The translations under genes and the position numbers were made by a program. The notes below the pieces were generated by a model. That model did not search any database, was not told the origin of the DNA, and was given only the letters and a program-made list of their open reading frames with translations. From Blastochloris viridis (GTDB lineage Bacteria > Pseudomonadota > Alphaproteobacteria > Rhizobiales > Xanthobacteraceae): a stretch of DNA of 64,000 nucleotides. The stretch lies in contig NZ_CP012946.1 in NCBI RefSeq assembly GCF_001402875.1, positions 3,202,001 through 3,266,000 of the forward strand, in the 5' to 3' direction. Positions 18,701-28,986 of the stretch are shown piece after piece (within the stretch, counting starts at the first letter, position 1; each line of letters starts with the position of its first letter).

Positions 18701-18992
18701 CACGGCTCCATTTCATTGCCGGAACAATCAACGCTTCAGCTTGGCCAAAGTTCATCGCGGTTTGCGCAGATTCCGGCAGACTCCTCGGGGAAACGGACCG
18801 ATCTCGCCGGAAAATGCCTGATCGCGGCGTCCTGGCGACCGCACTGCTGTTTTCCGGACTGACCGGCAACCCGAAGCGTCGGCAGACCGGTTTCCCCTCG
18901 CGGCGAAACGCTTTATCCAGGACCTGAAACGTCCAGGGCCATCCCGCGTTCGCCCGCCCGGCGAACATCCGCTGCACCAAGGCACCAAAGCC

Positions 18993-19766
18993 ATGTACCA
19001 GATGCTCGATCCCGCCCGCTTCACCGTCCTCGTCACCGGCGCCACCGCCGGATTCGGCGCCGCGATCTGCCGCCGCTTCGCCGGCGCCGGCGCGCGCGTC
19101 ATCGCCACTGGCCGCCGAGCCGAGCGGCTGGATCAGCTCAAGGCCGAGCTCGGCGAGCGCTGCCACACCATCGTGCTCGACGTGCGCGACACCGCGGCGG
19201 TGCGCGGCGCCTTCACCACGCTGCCGGCGCCGTTCGACGAGGTCGACGTCTGCGTCGCCAATGCCGGCCTGGCGCTGGGTCTTGAGCCGGCGCACAAAGC
19301 CGATTTCGACGAGTGGCGGCAGATGATCGAGACCAACTGCCTGGGGCTTGCCGCCACCATCCACGCCGTGCTGCCCGGCATGGTGGCGCGCGGCCGCGGC
19401 CACGTCGTCACGCTGGGCTCGATCGCCGGCGACCACGCCTATCCCGGCGGCAACGTCTACGGTGCCACCAAGGCGTTCGTGAAGCTGCTGGCGCAGAATC
19501 TGCGCGCCGACCTCGCCGGCACCGGCGTGCGCGCCACCAACATCGAGCCGGGACTGGCCGAAACCGAGTTCTCGGTGGTGCGGTTCCACGGCGATGCCGA
19601 GCGCGCCGCCGGCCTTTATCGCAACGCCGACCCAATCACCGCGGACGACATCGCCGAGGCGGTGTTCTGGACCACCACGCTGCCGGCGCACCTCGACATC
19701 GTCCGCATGGAGATGATGCCGACCTCGCAAGGCTTCGGCCCGACGGTGGTGAAACGCGCGGAGTAG
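18993..19766 (+). CDS. Short-chain dehydrogenase/reductase (YdfG-like)
   Basis: A 257-residue classical SDR. The NADP-binding TGATAGFGAAICRRFAGAG lies near the N terminus, followed by NAG in VANAGLALGL, the catalytic Ser in LGSIAGDHAYPG and Tyr/Lys in YGATKAF. The sequence is close to YdfG-type 3-hydroxy acid / serine dehydrogenases with broad specificity, so the true substrate is unknown. It stands alone and ends nine bases before the convergent ccoS gene. Confidence 0.88.
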   Translation: MYQMLDPARFTVLVTGATAGFGAAICRRFAGAGARVIATGRRAERLDQLKAELGERCHTIVLDVRDTAAVRGAFTTLPAPFDEVDVCVANAGLALGLEPAHKADFDEWRQMIETNCLGLAATIHAVLPGMVARGRGHVVTLGSIAGDHAYPGGNVYGATKAFVKLLAQNLRADLAGTGVRATNIEPGLAETEFSVVRFHGDAERAAGLYRNADPITADDIAEAVFWTTTLPAHLDIVRMEMMPTSQGFGPTVVKRAE

Positions 19767-19774
19767 CCGCGCGC

Positions 19775-19978
19775 TCACTCCGCCGGCTTGGGCGGCGGCG
19801 CCAATGGCGGCGGCTCCTTGACGGCGTGCCTTTGCGCGTCGTCGTCGTCCATGATGGCGCGCCAGGCCGCGCCGTCGAGATCGTCGAACTGGCCGGTCTT
19901 CATCGACCACAGGAACGCCACCAGGCCGAGCAGCCCGAGCGTCAGCGCCATCGGTACAAGATAGATCAGAACGTCCAT
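19775..19978 (-). CDS. ccoS: cbb3 oxidase maturation protein CcoS/FixS
   Basis: A 67-residue protein with one N-terminal membrane helix (LIYLVPMALTLGLLGLVAFL) followed by WSMKTGQFDDLDGAAWR, the hallmark of CcoS. CcoS is needed for assembly of active cbb3 oxidase. The ATG at 19978 overlaps the ccoI stop by one base (TAATG). A longer frame upstream is rejected because the family starts with this helix. Confidence 0.93.
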   Translation of the reverse strand: MDVLIYLVPMALTLGLLGLVAFLWSMKTGQFDDLDGAAWRAIMDDDDAQRHAVKEPPPLAPPPKPAE

Positions 19979-22212
19979 TATCCGCCTTCCTCGGCCGTCC
20001 GGCACGCCGGGGCAGTCGCAGGCGGCGACCCTTCGGTCGCCCCCCGCGCGCGCAGAGCATTGACGGTCACGAGCAGCGAAGAACCCGACATGGCGAGCGC
20101 CGCGATCAGCGGCGTCACCAGCCCGGCGATGGCGACCGGAACGGCGACGGCATTATAGACGATGGCGAGCGCCAGATTCTGCCGCATCAGCTGCCGCGCA
20201 TTGCCGCAGATGGCCAGCGTCGCCGCGACCGGCGCAAGGCGCTCGCCGAGAAACACCGCGTCGGCCGCGGCCTGGGCGAGGTGGACCGCGGTGACCGGCG
20301 ACAGCGACACGTCGGCCGCCGCCAGCGCCGGGGCGTCGTTGAGGCCGTCGCCGACCATCAGAACGTTGCGGCCGGCCGCCTTCAGCTCGGAAATCCGCGC
20401 GATTTTCGCCGCCGGCGTCAGGCCGGCGCGCCAATCCTTGACGCCGAGCTCGGCGGCGGCACGCGCCACCGCCGCCGCGCGGTCGCCCGACAGGATTTCC
20501 ACCCGGTAGCCTCGCGCGGAAATCTCGCCGACCACCGCCGCGGCATCGCGCCGCAAGGTCTGGCGCAGCGCGAACACCCAGCGCTCGGTGCCGCGCGAGA
20601 ACGCGATCAGCGAGGCGTCGGGGTCGCACGCCGCCACCACCGCGGCGTCCGCCTCCGCGCCGCAGAAGGCGGGGCGGCCGAGCCTGACCTCGACGCCATC
20701 AAGGGTTGCGCCCACGCCCTGGCCGGGCTCCTCGCGCGCGCCCTCGACCGGCTGCCGCGCCGCGGTGGCGCGCGCCAGCGCCGCCGCCATCGGGTGGCGG
20801 CTGCCGAGCGCGAGGCGGCCGGCGAGCTGCAGCACGTCGCCGGGAATGTCGGCGAGATTGGCCACCGCCGGCTCCGGCGTGGTCAGCGTGCCGGTCTTGT
20901 CGAACACCACGGTGTCGACCTCGGCGAAGCGTTCGATGGCGTCGCCGGCGTTGAGCAGCACCTGGTGGCGAAACAGCGCGCCCGCGGCGACGACCTGGAC
21001 CGCGGGGATCGCCAGCGCCAGCGCGCACGGGCAGGTGATGATGAGCACGGTGATCGCCACGGTGAGCGACCACTGCCAGGGCGCGCCCAGCGCCAGCCAG
21101 CCAAGCAGGGTGGCCAGCGCGGTGAGATGCACCACCGGCGCGTAGAACCGCGCGGCGCGGTCGGCGAGGCGGACATACTGCGAGCGCGCCTGCACCGCGT
21201 GGTCGAGCAGCCGCATCACCTCGTCGAGCAAGGTGCCGGAGGCGGCCGCCGCCACCCGCACCCGCAGCGTGCCGGAGACGTTGACGGTGCCGGCATAGAC
21301 GCGGGCGCCGGGGCCGACAGCAGCATGGCCGGTCTCGCCGGTCACCAATGCGGCGTCGACCTTTGATCGGCCGTCCTCGACCACGCCGTCGACGGCGATG
21401 CGGTCGCCCGGCCGCACCAGGACGAGGTCGCCCGGCTTGATCGCCGCCACCGGCACCTCGGCGATCTCGCTGGCGCTGACGAACTTAGCGGCGGTTTCCG
21501 CCTTGAGCGCGGCGAGGTTGCCGGCGACGGCGCGGGTGCGCCGGCGCATGTTGATGTCGAGGAAACGGCCGGTGAGCAGGAAGAACAGTAGCATCACCGC
21601 CGAATCGAAATAGGCGTGCTCGGCGTGGTGCAGCGTCTCCACCACGCTCATGCCGACCGCGAGCAGCACCCCGAGGGTGATCGGCACGTCCATGTTGAGC
21701 GAGCCGTGCAGCAGCGCCCGCATCGCCGAGCGGAAGAACGGCTGGCCGGCATAGGCGACGGCGGGAATGGCGATCAGCGCGGAGAGCCAGTGGAAGAAAT
21801 CCCGCGTCTCCGGCGTGATGTCGGTGACATTGCCCGACCACACCGACACCGACAGCAGCATGATGTTCATCGCCGCAAAACCGGCGACGGCGGTGCATGT
21901 CAGCAGCCAGCGCGCCTCGCGCGCCTCCTCCGCCTCGGCCTGGGCGGGATCGAACGGATGGGCGCGGTAGCCGAGCTCGGACAGCCGGTCGATCAGCCGC
22001 GCCGGGTCGACCTCGCCGTCCTTCCATTCCACCGCGACGCGGCGGTTGGTGAGATTGACGCGGGCACGAGTGACCGAGGGGAGCGCGGAAAGACCGCCCT
22101 CGATCTCGATCATGCAGGCGGCGCAGGTGATGCCCTCGACCGCGAGATCCATGCGCGAGACGCCGCCGTCGAGTCGGGTCACGAACACCGAGAGGTCGCG
22201 CGCTTCGGCCAT
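19978..22212 (-). CDS. ccoI: Copper-exporting P1B-type ATPase for cbb3 assembly (CcoI/FixI)
   Basis: A 744-residue heavy-metal ATPase of the inner membrane. Visible are a metal-binding domain with Cys30 and Cys33 (GITCAACM), paired membrane helices, the TGE phosphatase loop (VTGETG), the CPC motif in TCPCALALAIP, the phosphorylation site DKTGTLTT and the hinge VGDGLNDAPAL. CcoI moves copper toward the cbb3 oxidase. It follows ccoG and ccoH and precedes ccoS. Confidence 0.95.
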   Translation of the reverse strand: MAEARDLSVFVTRLDGGVSRMDLAVEGITCAACMIEIEGGLSALPSVTRARVNLTNRRVAVEWKDGEVDPARLIDRLSELGYRAHPFDPAQAEAEEAREARWLLTCTAVAGFAAMNIMLLSVSVWSGNVTDITPETRDFFHWLSALIAIPAVAYAGQPFFRSAMRALLHGSLNMDVPITLGVLLAVGMSVVETLHHAEHAYFDSAVMLLFFLLTGRFLDINMRRRTRAVAGNLAALKAETAAKFVSASEIAEVPVAAIKPGDLVLVRPGDRIAVDGVVEDGRSKVDAALVTGETGHAAVGPGARVYAGTVNVSGTLRVRVAAAASGTLLDEVMRLLDHAVQARSQYVRLADRAARFYAPVVHLTALATLLGWLALGAPWQWSLTVAITVLIITCPCALALAIPAVQVVAAGALFRHQVLLNAGDAIERFAEVDTVVFDKTGTLTTPEPAVANLADIPGDVLQLAGRLALGSRHPMAAALARATAARQPVEGAREEPGQGVGATLDGVEVRLGRPAFCGAEADAAVVAACDPDASLIAFSRGTERWVFALRQTLRRDAAAVVGEISARGYRVEILSGDRAAAVARAAAELGVKDWRAGLTPAAKIARISELKAAGRNVLMVGDGLNDAPALAAADVSLSPVTAVHLAQAAADAVFLGERLAPVAATLAICGNARQLMRQNLALAIVYNAVAVPVAIAGLVTPLIAALAMSGSSLLVTVNALRARGATEGSPPATAPACRTAEEGG

Positions 22213-22326
22213 TCTGCCGCCCCCAGAGCCTCGTGTGCTGCGGCACCGTCGCCGGCACACCGTCGGTTCGCGTTCGAGCCGGCCGCTGCATTCGCAACGC
22301 CGGCTCCCACCTTGGCGCGCCCTGCC

Positions 22327-22875
22327 CTACGGCACCACGACGCGGTTGCGCGAGCGGAACACCGGGCCCGCCGCCCCCGCGATCGCGATCACCACGTCCC
22401 ACTGGCCGGCCGCCAGCTCGGCGACGCGGCCGGCGAACTCGCCGCCGCCGCGCTCGCCAAGCTCGAGCGCGACGTCGCCGTGGCGGTCGGTCGGCCGCTG
22501 CAGCTCGACCTGGGCGTTGACGCCGGACACCGGCACGCCGGCGCCGTCGCGGGCGAGCAGGCGCACCTCGGCGGCGCCGTCGGCGCCACGCTGAACGTCG
22601 AGCGTCACCGCCCAGTGCCGTGCCGCCTGGGCGCGGGCGGCATCGAGCTCGCCGTTGAAACGCTGGCTGGCGCGATAGGCGCTGTCGACCACGGTGCCGG
22701 AGAAGCTCGACAGCGCCAGCCACGCCATCACGCCGTTGACGCCGAACACCAAGGCGAAGAAGCCCAGCAGCCAGACCAGCACGGCGCGGCCGGTGAGGGT
22801 GCGCGCGGCCGGCCGGCGCGGCAACTCGGGCCCAGGCTGGGCCTGCTTGGGTTTGGGCGTGGCCGAAACGGGCAT
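22327..22875 (-). CDS. ccoH: CcoH/FixH cbb3 oxidase assembly protein
   Basis: A 182-residue protein. A Pro-rich cytoplasmic lead is followed by a single membrane helix (VLVWLLGFFALVFGVNGVMA) and a periplasmic beta-rich FixH domain (DVQRGADGAAEVRLLARD, FRSRNRVVVP at the end). The ATG at 22875 has AGGAGCG upstream. FixH works with FixG and FixI in building cbb3 oxidase; order and spacing here match the standard operon. Confidence 0.9.
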   Translation of the reverse strand: MPVSATPKPKQAQPGPELPRRPAARTLTGRAVLVWLLGFFALVFGVNGVMAWLALSSFSGTVVDSAYRASQRFNGELDAARAQAARHWAVTLDVQRGADGAAEVRLLARDGAGVPVSGVNAQVELQRPTDRHGDVALELGERGGGEFAGRVAELAAGQWDVVIAIAGAAGPVFRSRNRVVVP

Positions 22876-22934
22876 GATCCGCGCTCCTGGTGTCGTGGAA
22901 GGAAGACAGGCACGCCGGCGTGGCGCTGCCCGTC

Positions 22935-24386
22935 TCACCGGGCGATGAAGTGATCGGCGACGCTGGCCTCGCCCCCGCCGTCGACGTCGGTGATACGGAA
23001 GGTGACGCCGCTCGAGCGCTCGATGGTGGCCACAGCCGCCGCCGGCACCGCCACCAGCACGCGCAGCTCGCGGGTGGTGTCCGCTCCGGTTGCGATCAGC
23101 GGCGGGCCGTCGGCCGCCTCGATGCCGATCACCTCCAGCCGCGGCGACGGCACGCCGTCCACCGTCAGCGCGAAGGTGCGCTCGGTGGCCTGCTTGTTCA
23201 GCACGCGCAGGGTGTAGCCGTTGCGCACCGCGCCGTCCGACAGCGCGACGAACAGCGGGTTGCGATCGTGCAGCACGCTGACGGAGGTGGTGATGCGGTT
23301 GACCAGCGACCACGTCATCACCGCGCCGACCAGCACGATGGCGCCGACATAGATCAGCGTGCGCGGCCGCAACGGCCGGAACACCGGCGCCTCGCCGCGC
23401 TCGCGGCGCTGGCAGTTGTCGTCGGTGTCGTAGCCGATCAGGCCGGTCGGGCGGCCGACCTTTTCCATCACCCGGTCGCAGGCGTCGATGCACAGCCCGC
23501 ACTGGATGCAGTCGAGCTGGGCGCCGTTGCGGATGTCGACGCCGGTCGGGCACACCGCGACGCACTGGCCGCAATCGACGCAGTCGCCGGCCGGCTTGCC
23601 CTCGGCCTTGAGCTTCTTGGCTTCTTTGACGTGGGCGCGCGGCTCGCCACGATCATAGCGATAGGTGACGTTGAGCGCCCATTCGTCGGTGAGCGCGGCC
23701 TGGATGCGCGGCCACGGGCACATGTAGACGCAGACCTGCTCGCGCATGAAGCCGGCCAGCGAATAGGTGGTGAAGGTGAGGATGCCGATCCACAGATAGG
23801 CGACGAACGGGGCCTGGCCGGTGGCGATCGATTTGATCAGTGTCGGCGCGTCGGCGAAATAGAGCACCCACGCGCCGCCGGTCCACCACGCGATCATCAG
23901 CCACAGCCAATGCTTGAGCGCGAGTTCGCCGACCCGCCAGGCGGTGAGCTTGTCGTGGTCCTTCTTGATGCGTTCGCGGCGGTCGCCCTCGACCCAGCGC
24001 TCGACCGCATAGAACAGGTCGGTCCACACCGTCTGCGGACACAGATAGCCGCACCACAGCCGGCCGGCGACCGAGTTCATCAAAAACAGGATCAGCGCCG
24101 CCAGGATGAGGAGCCCGGTGAGGTAATAGACTTCCTGCGGCCAGATCTCGATGCCGAAGAAATAGAACCGCCGGCCGGGAAAATCGATCAGCACCGCCTG
24201 GCTCGGCGCGCCGGGGCCGCGATCCCACCGCACGAACGGCAGAAAATAATAGACCGACAGGCACAGGCCGAGCAGCGCCCACTTGATGTTGCGGAAGCGG
24301 CCTTTGACGCTCTGCGGATAGATTTTCTTGTGCGGCACATAGAGCGGAAGCTCTTCGACCGGGTCGGGAGCCGCGTGCATGTTCAT
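22935..24386 (-). CDS. ccoG: CcoG/FixG iron-sulfur membrane protein
   Basis: A 483-residue protein with several N-terminal membrane helices, the motif WCGYLCPQTVWTDLF, and CVYMCPWPRIQ. A 2x[4Fe-4S] ferredoxin segment follows, with CVDCGQCVAVCPTG and CIQCGLCIDACD, then a C-terminal periplasmic beta domain. CcoG is reported to act as a cupric reductase supplying Cu(I) for cbb3 maturation. The ATG at 24386 is used; a second Met lies two codons later. Confidence 0.94.
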   Translation of the reverse strand: MNMHAAPDPVEELPLYVPHKKIYPQSVKGRFRNIKWALLGLCLSVYYFLPFVRWDRGPGAPSQAVLIDFPGRRFYFFGIEIWPQEVYYLTGLLILAALILFLMNSVAGRLWCGYLCPQTVWTDLFYAVERWVEGDRRERIKKDHDKLTAWRVGELALKHWLWLMIAWWTGGAWVLYFADAPTLIKSIATGQAPFVAYLWIGILTFTTYSLAGFMREQVCVYMCPWPRIQAALTDEWALNVTYRYDRGEPRAHVKEAKKLKAEGKPAGDCVDCGQCVAVCPTGVDIRNGAQLDCIQCGLCIDACDRVMEKVGRPTGLIGYDTDDNCQRRERGEAPVFRPLRPRTLIYVGAIVLVGAVMTWSLVNRITTSVSVLHDRNPLFVALSDGAVRNGYTLRVLNKQATERTFALTVDGVPSPRLEVIGIEAADGPPLIATGADTTRELRVLVAVPAAAVATIERSSGVTFRITDVDGGGEASVADHFIAR

Positions 24387-24619
24387 GACAGTGTCCCTGG
24401 CAGCGTCCTGGCGAAGGAGGCGGGGCCGGTCGAGATCACGCCCGGCCGGCCGGAGCGCGGCGGCTGCCCCTCTGTCGATATTGCGCCGCTCACGGCGGTG
24501 CCAGCCGTGTAACGGCATCGTGATCTGATCGTAACGAACGCCGTACCTGGAACATGTCCGGACAAATCTGGTTGATGGGGCGGCTGCGGGGGTGTCGTCC
24601 TTTGATCGAGGAGACGCCG

Positions 24620-25273
24620 GTGAAAGCTCTTTCCGTCAATCCCTTTGCGGTAACGTCGCGCGGCGTTGCCATCGCTCTGGCGTGCGCGCTCGCCTTCGGC
24701 CCGACGCTGTCCTTGAGCGGGCCGGCGTTCGGCCAGACCTCCACCTCGGCGCCGGTCGCGCCGCCCACCCCCGACTTCAAACAGCATGCGGCGTTCTCCG
24801 GTGCGTTCGAGATCGCGACGAGCCGTCTCGCGCTCGAACGCTCGCAGAACCAGGGCATCAAGGACTTCGCCCAGCGCATGATCGCCGATCATACCGAAGC
24901 AGATGACGAACTGATCGTTCGCACCGGCATTCGGCCGGGCATCCTGCCGGGCGCGACGGCGATCCCCGGCGGGTATGTCACTGGCGAGCAGGCCGCCCAC
25001 TTCCAGCAACTCAAGGACAGCCAGGGTGCCGATTTCGACGCCTTGTACATTGCGCTGCAGATCGCCGCGCACGACCAGGCGGTGACCTTGTTCGAGAACT
25101 ACGCCAAATACGGCGACAACTGGTACATGGTGAAGTTCGCCGAGCAGAACGTGCCCAAGCTTCGCGCTCATTTCGAGCACGCCCAGCAGCTTCAGCATGA
25201 CCTCGTCAAGCCGCAGCCCAGCCCGGCCGTCCAGCCGCAAACCCCGGCTGCCAAGCCCAATCAGCCGATCTGA
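24620..25273 (+). CDS. DUF4142 secreted protein
   Basis: A 217-residue protein with a signal peptide (basic start, hydrophobic core GVAIALACALAFGPTLSL, then Ala-rich cleavage region near residue 38). The ferritin-like helical DUF4142 domain follows (FSGAFEIATSRLALERSQNQ, FAQRMIADHTEADDEL). The C terminus is Pro/Gln-rich. The GTG at 24620 is chosen for its AGGAG site and good signal peptide. The role is unknown. It faces ccoP and splits the usually contiguous ccoNOQP-ccoGHIS block. Confidence 0.88.
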   Translation: MKALSVNPFAVTSRGVAIALACALAFGPTLSLSGPAFGQTSTSAPVAPPTPDFKQHAAFSGAFEIATSRLALERSQNQGIKDFAQRMIADHTEADDELIVRTGIRPGILPGATAIPGGYVTGEQAAHFQQLKDSQGADFDALYIALQIAAHDQAVTLFENYAKYGDNWYMVKFAEQNVPKLRAHFEHAQQLQHDLVKPQPSPAVQPQTPAAKPNQPI

Positions 25274-25357
25274 CCAGTGTTCCGGCTGGTCACGCCGGAA
25301 TACCGTCGTCCCGTCGTCGGAAATCCTGTCGTTACAGCCGGATTTTCGACGTTGCTG

Positions 25358-25388
25358 TTTCCGGGAGCACGCCGTGCGCTCCCGGAAA
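25358..25388. terminator. Bidirectional hairpin terminator between DUF4142 and ccoP
   Basis: TTTCCGGGAGC (25358-25368) pairs perfectly with GCTCCCGGAAA (25378-25388), with T/A ends usable on either strand. It sits between two convergent genes, about 85 bases after the DUF4142 stop. Confidence 0.65.
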
Positions 25389-25526
25389 ACGCCTGGCAGC
25401 CTTTGCCTCCGGTGGCAGGTGGCGGGGACACCCCCGCCACCCGTGCCGGGAGCTGCGGTGCACGAATCCGCTGCAACGTGATAAGCCGGCGGCCGAAGAC
25501 GGGCGCCGGCGTGCCGTGCTGCCGCA

Positions 25527-26423
25527 TCATTTGCCGCCGCCGAGCGAGTGCACATAGATCGCAAGCGCCTTGATGGTGGTTTGGTCGAGCCGGTCTTTCC
25601 ACGTCGGCATCACGCCGGCGCGGGCATTGGTGATGGTGTCGACGAGCGAGGCGCGGTCGCCGCCGTAAAGCCAGATCCGGTCGGTGAGGTTGGGCGCGCC
25701 GAGCTCGGGATTGCCCTTGCCCTCATCGCCATGGCAGACCGCGCAGTTCTCGGCGAACAGTTGCGCGCCGCTCGCCAGATCGGCGCCGGCATCGGGCGTC
25801 TGGCCGGAGATCGACAGCACGAAATTGGCCAGCGTGACGATCTGGTCCTTGTCCAGGATGGCGTCCTTGCCGAACGCCGGCATGGTGTTGAGGCGGGTGT
25901 CCGAGCTGTCGCCGCGGATGCCGTGGGTGATGGTGAACTCAAGGTCCTTCAGCGAGCCGCCCCACAGCCAGTCATCGTCGTTGAGGTTGGGATAGCCCTT
26001 GGCACCGGTGGCGCCGAGGCCATGGCAGGGCGCGCAGTTGTTGCCGAATGCCGCCTTGCCCTGGGCCAGCGCGAAGGTGAGCAGCTCCGGCGTCTTCTGG
26101 ATATCCTCGAGCGAGGCGGTGACCAGCGCCTTGCTGGCCGCGCCGCGCTGCGCCGCCAGCGCCGCCATGTCGGCGGCGAGCTCGGCGCGGGAGGAGTAGC
26201 CGATCACGCCCTTGGTGTTGGTCGAGATCAGCGGCCATGCCGGGTAGACCACCCAATAGCCGAACGCCCACACGATGCAGGCATAGAAGATCCACAGCCA
26301 CCAGCGCGGCAGCGGCGTGTTGAGTTCCTGAATCCCGTCCCATTCGTGGCCGGTGGTGGCGGTGCCGGTGATCGCGTCGACCCCTTTGCCGACGTGGACG
26401 GCGTCCTTGTTTTCGGCGTCCAT
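25527..26423 (-). CDS. ccoP: cbb3 cytochrome c oxidase subunit III (diheme CcoP)
   Basis: A 298-residue protein. After a short cytoplasmic lead containing ELNTPLPRWWLWIFY comes one membrane helix. Two periplasmic c-type heme domains follow, with CAPCH and CAVCH binding motifs. It passes electrons from cytochrome c toward CcoO/CcoN. The length is usual for the family. The start at 26423 overlaps no gene and lies four bases after the ccoQ stop; it is the last gene of ccoNOQP. Confidence 0.95.
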   Translation of the reverse strand: MDAENKDAVHVGKGVDAITGTATTGHEWDGIQELNTPLPRWWLWIFYACIVWAFGYWVVYPAWPLISTNTKGVIGYSSRAELAADMAALAAQRGAASKALVTASLEDIQKTPELLTFALAQGKAAFGNNCAPCHGLGATGAKGYPNLNDDDWLWGGSLKDLEFTITHGIRGDSSDTRLNTMPAFGKDAILDKDQIVTLANFVLSISGQTPDAGADLASGAQLFAENCAVCHGDEGKGNPELGAPNLTDRIWLYGGDRASLVDTITNARAGVMPTWKDRLDQTTIKALAIYVHSLGGGK

Positions 26424-26427
26424 GGCA

Positions 26428-26580
26428 TCAGTCCTCGCGCAACGGGATTTGCGCCGCATCGTCGAAGCGGGCGCGGTTTTTCGGCCACAACGCGTAGATG
26501 ACGATCGCGACGAAGATGGCGACGAAATAGACGAGGCCCCAGGTTTGGGCGAAGCCGGCCAGCGCGGTGTAGATCTCCAT
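26428..26580 (-). CDS. ccoQ: cbb3 oxidase subunit IV (CcoQ)
   Basis: A 50-residue single-helix protein (WGLVYFVAIFVAIVIYALWP, then a basic/acidic tail). It lies between ccoO and ccoP, exactly where CcoQ is expected; CcoQ stabilises the oxidase. It is five bases downstream of the ccoO stop. Confidence 0.92.
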   Translation of the reverse strand: MEIYTALAGFAQTWGLVYFVAIFVAIVIYALWPKNRARFDDAAQIPLRED

Positions 26581-26585
26581 GGCGG

Positions 26586-27323
26586 TCACCTGAGGTTGGC
26601 TTTGTTGTCGTAGAGCTTGAAGTCGACCAGCGTGCCCAGCATCTGCAGGTAGGCGATCAAGGCATCGCCCTCGCTGACGCGGGTGGAGTCGCCGTCGAAG
26701 TCGCGCACCACCGCCTTGGGATAGCGGGCCTGGAGCGCGGCCGCGGCACCGCTGTCGTCCGGCCGGGTCTGCGCGGTGAGGTCGCTTTCGGCGTCGGCGA
26801 TCTGCTCGTCGGTGTAGGGCACGCCGATCAGCTGCAGCGTCTTCATGTGGGCGGTGATGTCGGTGACCGTCAGCTCGCGCTTGAACAGGAACGGGTAGCC
26901 CGGCATCACCGAGCCCGGCACCAGTGCGCGGGGATTGCGCAGATGATCGCGCTGCCACTCGTCGGAGTACTTGCCGCCGACGCGGGCGAGGTCGGGACCG
27001 GTGCGCTTGGAGCCCCACTGGAACGGATGGTCGTACATCGACTCCGCGGCCAGCGAGTAATGGCCGTAGCGCTCCACCTCGTCGCGCAGCGGCCGCACCT
27101 GCTGCGAGTGGCAATTGTAGCAGCCCTCGCGGATGTAGATGTTGCGGCCGGCGAGTTCGAGCGGCGAATAGGGCCGGATCCCTTCCACCTTCTCGATCGT
27201 GCTCTTCAGGTAGAACAGCGGCGCGATCTCGACCAGGCCGCCGATCGCGACCACGAACAAAATCGCAAGCAGAAGAAGGATCGAGTGCTTCTCCAGCACC
27301 TGATGCTTGGTCCAGGCGGACAT
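26586..27323 (-). CDS. ccoO: cbb3 oxidase subunit II (monoheme CcoO)
   Basis: A 245-residue membrane-anchored cytochrome c. An N-terminal helix ([19 protein letters not shown]) is followed by a periplasmic domain with the heme motif [11 protein letters not shown] and a distal Met in PGSVMPGYP. It is the electron relay to CcoN. It lies ten bases after ccoN, in the standard order. Confidence 0.95.
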   Translation of the reverse strand: MSAWTKHQVLEKHSILLLLAILFVVAIGGLVEIAPLFYLKSTIEKVEGIRPYSPLELAGRNIYIREGCYNCHSQQVRPLRDEVERYGHYSLAAESMYDHPFQWGSKRTGPDLARVGGKYSDEWQRDHLRNPRALVPGSVMPGYPFLFKRELTVTDITAHMKTLQLIGVPYTDEQIADAESDLTAQTRPDDSGAAAALQARYPKAVVRDFDGDSTRVSEGDALIAYLQMLGTLVDFKLYDNKANLR

Positions 27324-27333
27324 CCGATCCTCC

Positions 27334-28986
27334 TCACTCTGCCGGCTGCAGCGCCGGACGCGCGGGCGCGGTCTCTTCGGACTCGCCGTGGCGCACCGTC
27401 ATCCACAGATTGTAGGCCATGATCACCCCGCCGATGACGAACAACAGGCCGCCGGTGGCGCGGATGACGTAGAACGGGTGCATCGCCTCCACGGTCTCGA
27501 TGAACGAGTATTCGAGGAAGCCGAGCGAGGTGTAGGCCCGCCACATCAGGCCCTGCAGGATGCCGGACACCCACATCGCGGTGATGTAGAGCACGATGCC
27601 GAGCGTCGCGATCCAGAAGTGCCAGTTGACCAGCTTCAGCGAATAGAGCTGCTTCTTGTTCCACAGCCACGGCACCAGGCAGTACAGCGCGCCGAACGAG
27701 ATGAAGCCGACCCAGCCGAGCGCGCCGGAATGGACGTGCCCGACGGTCCAGTCGGTGTAGTGGCTGAGCGAGTTGACCGCCTTCACCGACATCAGCGGAC
27801 CCTCGAAGGTCGACATGCCGTAGAAGGCGACCGACACCACCAGCATGCGCAGCACCGGGTCGGTGCGCAGCTTGTCCCAGGCCCCCGACAGCGTCATCAG
27901 GCCGTTGATCATGCCGCCCCAGGACGGCATCCACAGCATGATCGAGAACGTCATGCCCAGCGTCTGCGTCCAGTCCGGCAGCGAGGTGTAGTGGAGGTGG
28001 TGGGGACCGGCCCAGATGTAGAGAAAGATCAGCGTCCAGAAATGGATGATCGACAACCGGTAGGAATAGACTGGCCGCTCGGCCCGCTTCGGCACGAAGT
28101 AGTACATGATGCCGAGGAAGCCGGCGGTGAGGAAGAAGCCCACCGCGTTGTGGCCGTACCACCACTGGAACATGGCGTCCTGCACGCCGGCCCAGGCGAT
28201 GTAGGACTTCGAGCCGAACCACGACACCGGCACCGTGGCGTTGTTGCCAAGGTGCAGCATGGCGATGGTGACGATGAAGGCGAGATAGAACCAGTTGGCG
28301 ACGTAGATGTGGGGTTCCTTGCGCTTCCACAGCGTGGCGAGGAACAACAGGAGGTAGGTGACCCACACTACCGTCAGCAGCAGGTCGGCATACCATTCCG
28401 GCTCGGCGTATTCCTTCGACTGGGTGACGCCGAGCACATAGCCGGTGCCGGCGATGACGATGAAGAGGTTGTAGCCCAGCACCACGAACCACGGTGCGAT
28501 GTCGCCGGCGAGCCGGGCGCGGCAGGTCTTCTGGATGACGTAGAGCGACGTCGAGATCAGCACGTTGCCGCCGAAGGCGAAGATCACCGCCGAGGTGTGC
28601 AGCGGACGCATCCGGCCGAAACTGGTCCACGGCAGATCGAGATTGAGCGCCGGGAACGCCAGCTGCCAGGCGATGATGTCGCCGACCAGAAAGCCGATCA
28701 CCCCCCACACCACCGCGGCGGCGGCCGAGAACTTGATCGGCCCCAGGTTGTAATTGGGCTTGCCGTCGATCTCGGCGCGGAAATCGCGGGTGCCGGTGTA
28801 GTAGCGGTTGACGATCAGGCCGACGCCGCCGACCGCGGCCGCCGCCCCAACCAGGGCATGAAACGCCATGACGTCGTCGGCCGCCTGGGTGGCGACGACG
28901 ACGCACAGCACCGCGAGGGCGGCGAACGCGACGGCGCCGCCTCCTTCCCCGAATGTCAATGAAGGACGGCTGACTGCGGCTGCCAT
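27334..28986 (-). CDS. ccoN: cbb3 oxidase catalytic subunit I (CcoN)
   Basis: A 550-residue heme-copper oxidase subunit with about 14 membrane segments. Metal ligands are visible in [15 protein letters not shown] (low-spin heme His), [13 protein letters not shown] (CuB His and the cross-linked Tyr region), [13 protein letters not shown] (paired CuB His) and [11 protein letters not shown] (heme His). It reduces oxygen with high affinity in the cytoplasmic membrane, useful for microaerobic or diazotrophic life. The start is ATG 28986; longer frames upstream are not membrane-like. Confidence 0.96.
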   Translation of the reverse strand: MAAAVSRPSLTFGEGGGAVAFAALAVLCVVVATQAADDVMAFHALVGAAAAVGGVGLIVNRYYTGTRDFRAEIDGKPNYNLGPIKFSAAAAVVWGVIGFLVGDIIAWQLAFPALNLDLPWTSFGRMRPLHTSAVIFAFGGNVLISTSLYVIQKTCRARLAGDIAPWFVVLGYNLFIVIAGTGYVLGVTQSKEYAEPEWYADLLLTVVWVTYLLLFLATLWKRKEPHIYVANWFYLAFIVTIAMLHLGNNATVPVSWFGSKSYIAWAGVQDAMFQWWYGHNAVGFFLTAGFLGIMYYFVPKRAERPVYSYRLSIIHFWTLIFLYIWAGPHHLHYTSLPDWTQTLGMTFSIMLWMPSWGGMINGLMTLSGAWDKLRTDPVLRMLVVSVAFYGMSTFEGPLMSVKAVNSLSHYTDWTVGHVHSGALGWVGFISFGALYCLVPWLWNKKQLYSLKLVNWHFWIATLGIVLYITAMWVSGILQGLMWRAYTSLGFLEYSFIETVEAMHPFYVIRATGGLLFVIGGVIMAYNLWMTVRHGESEETAPARPALQPAE

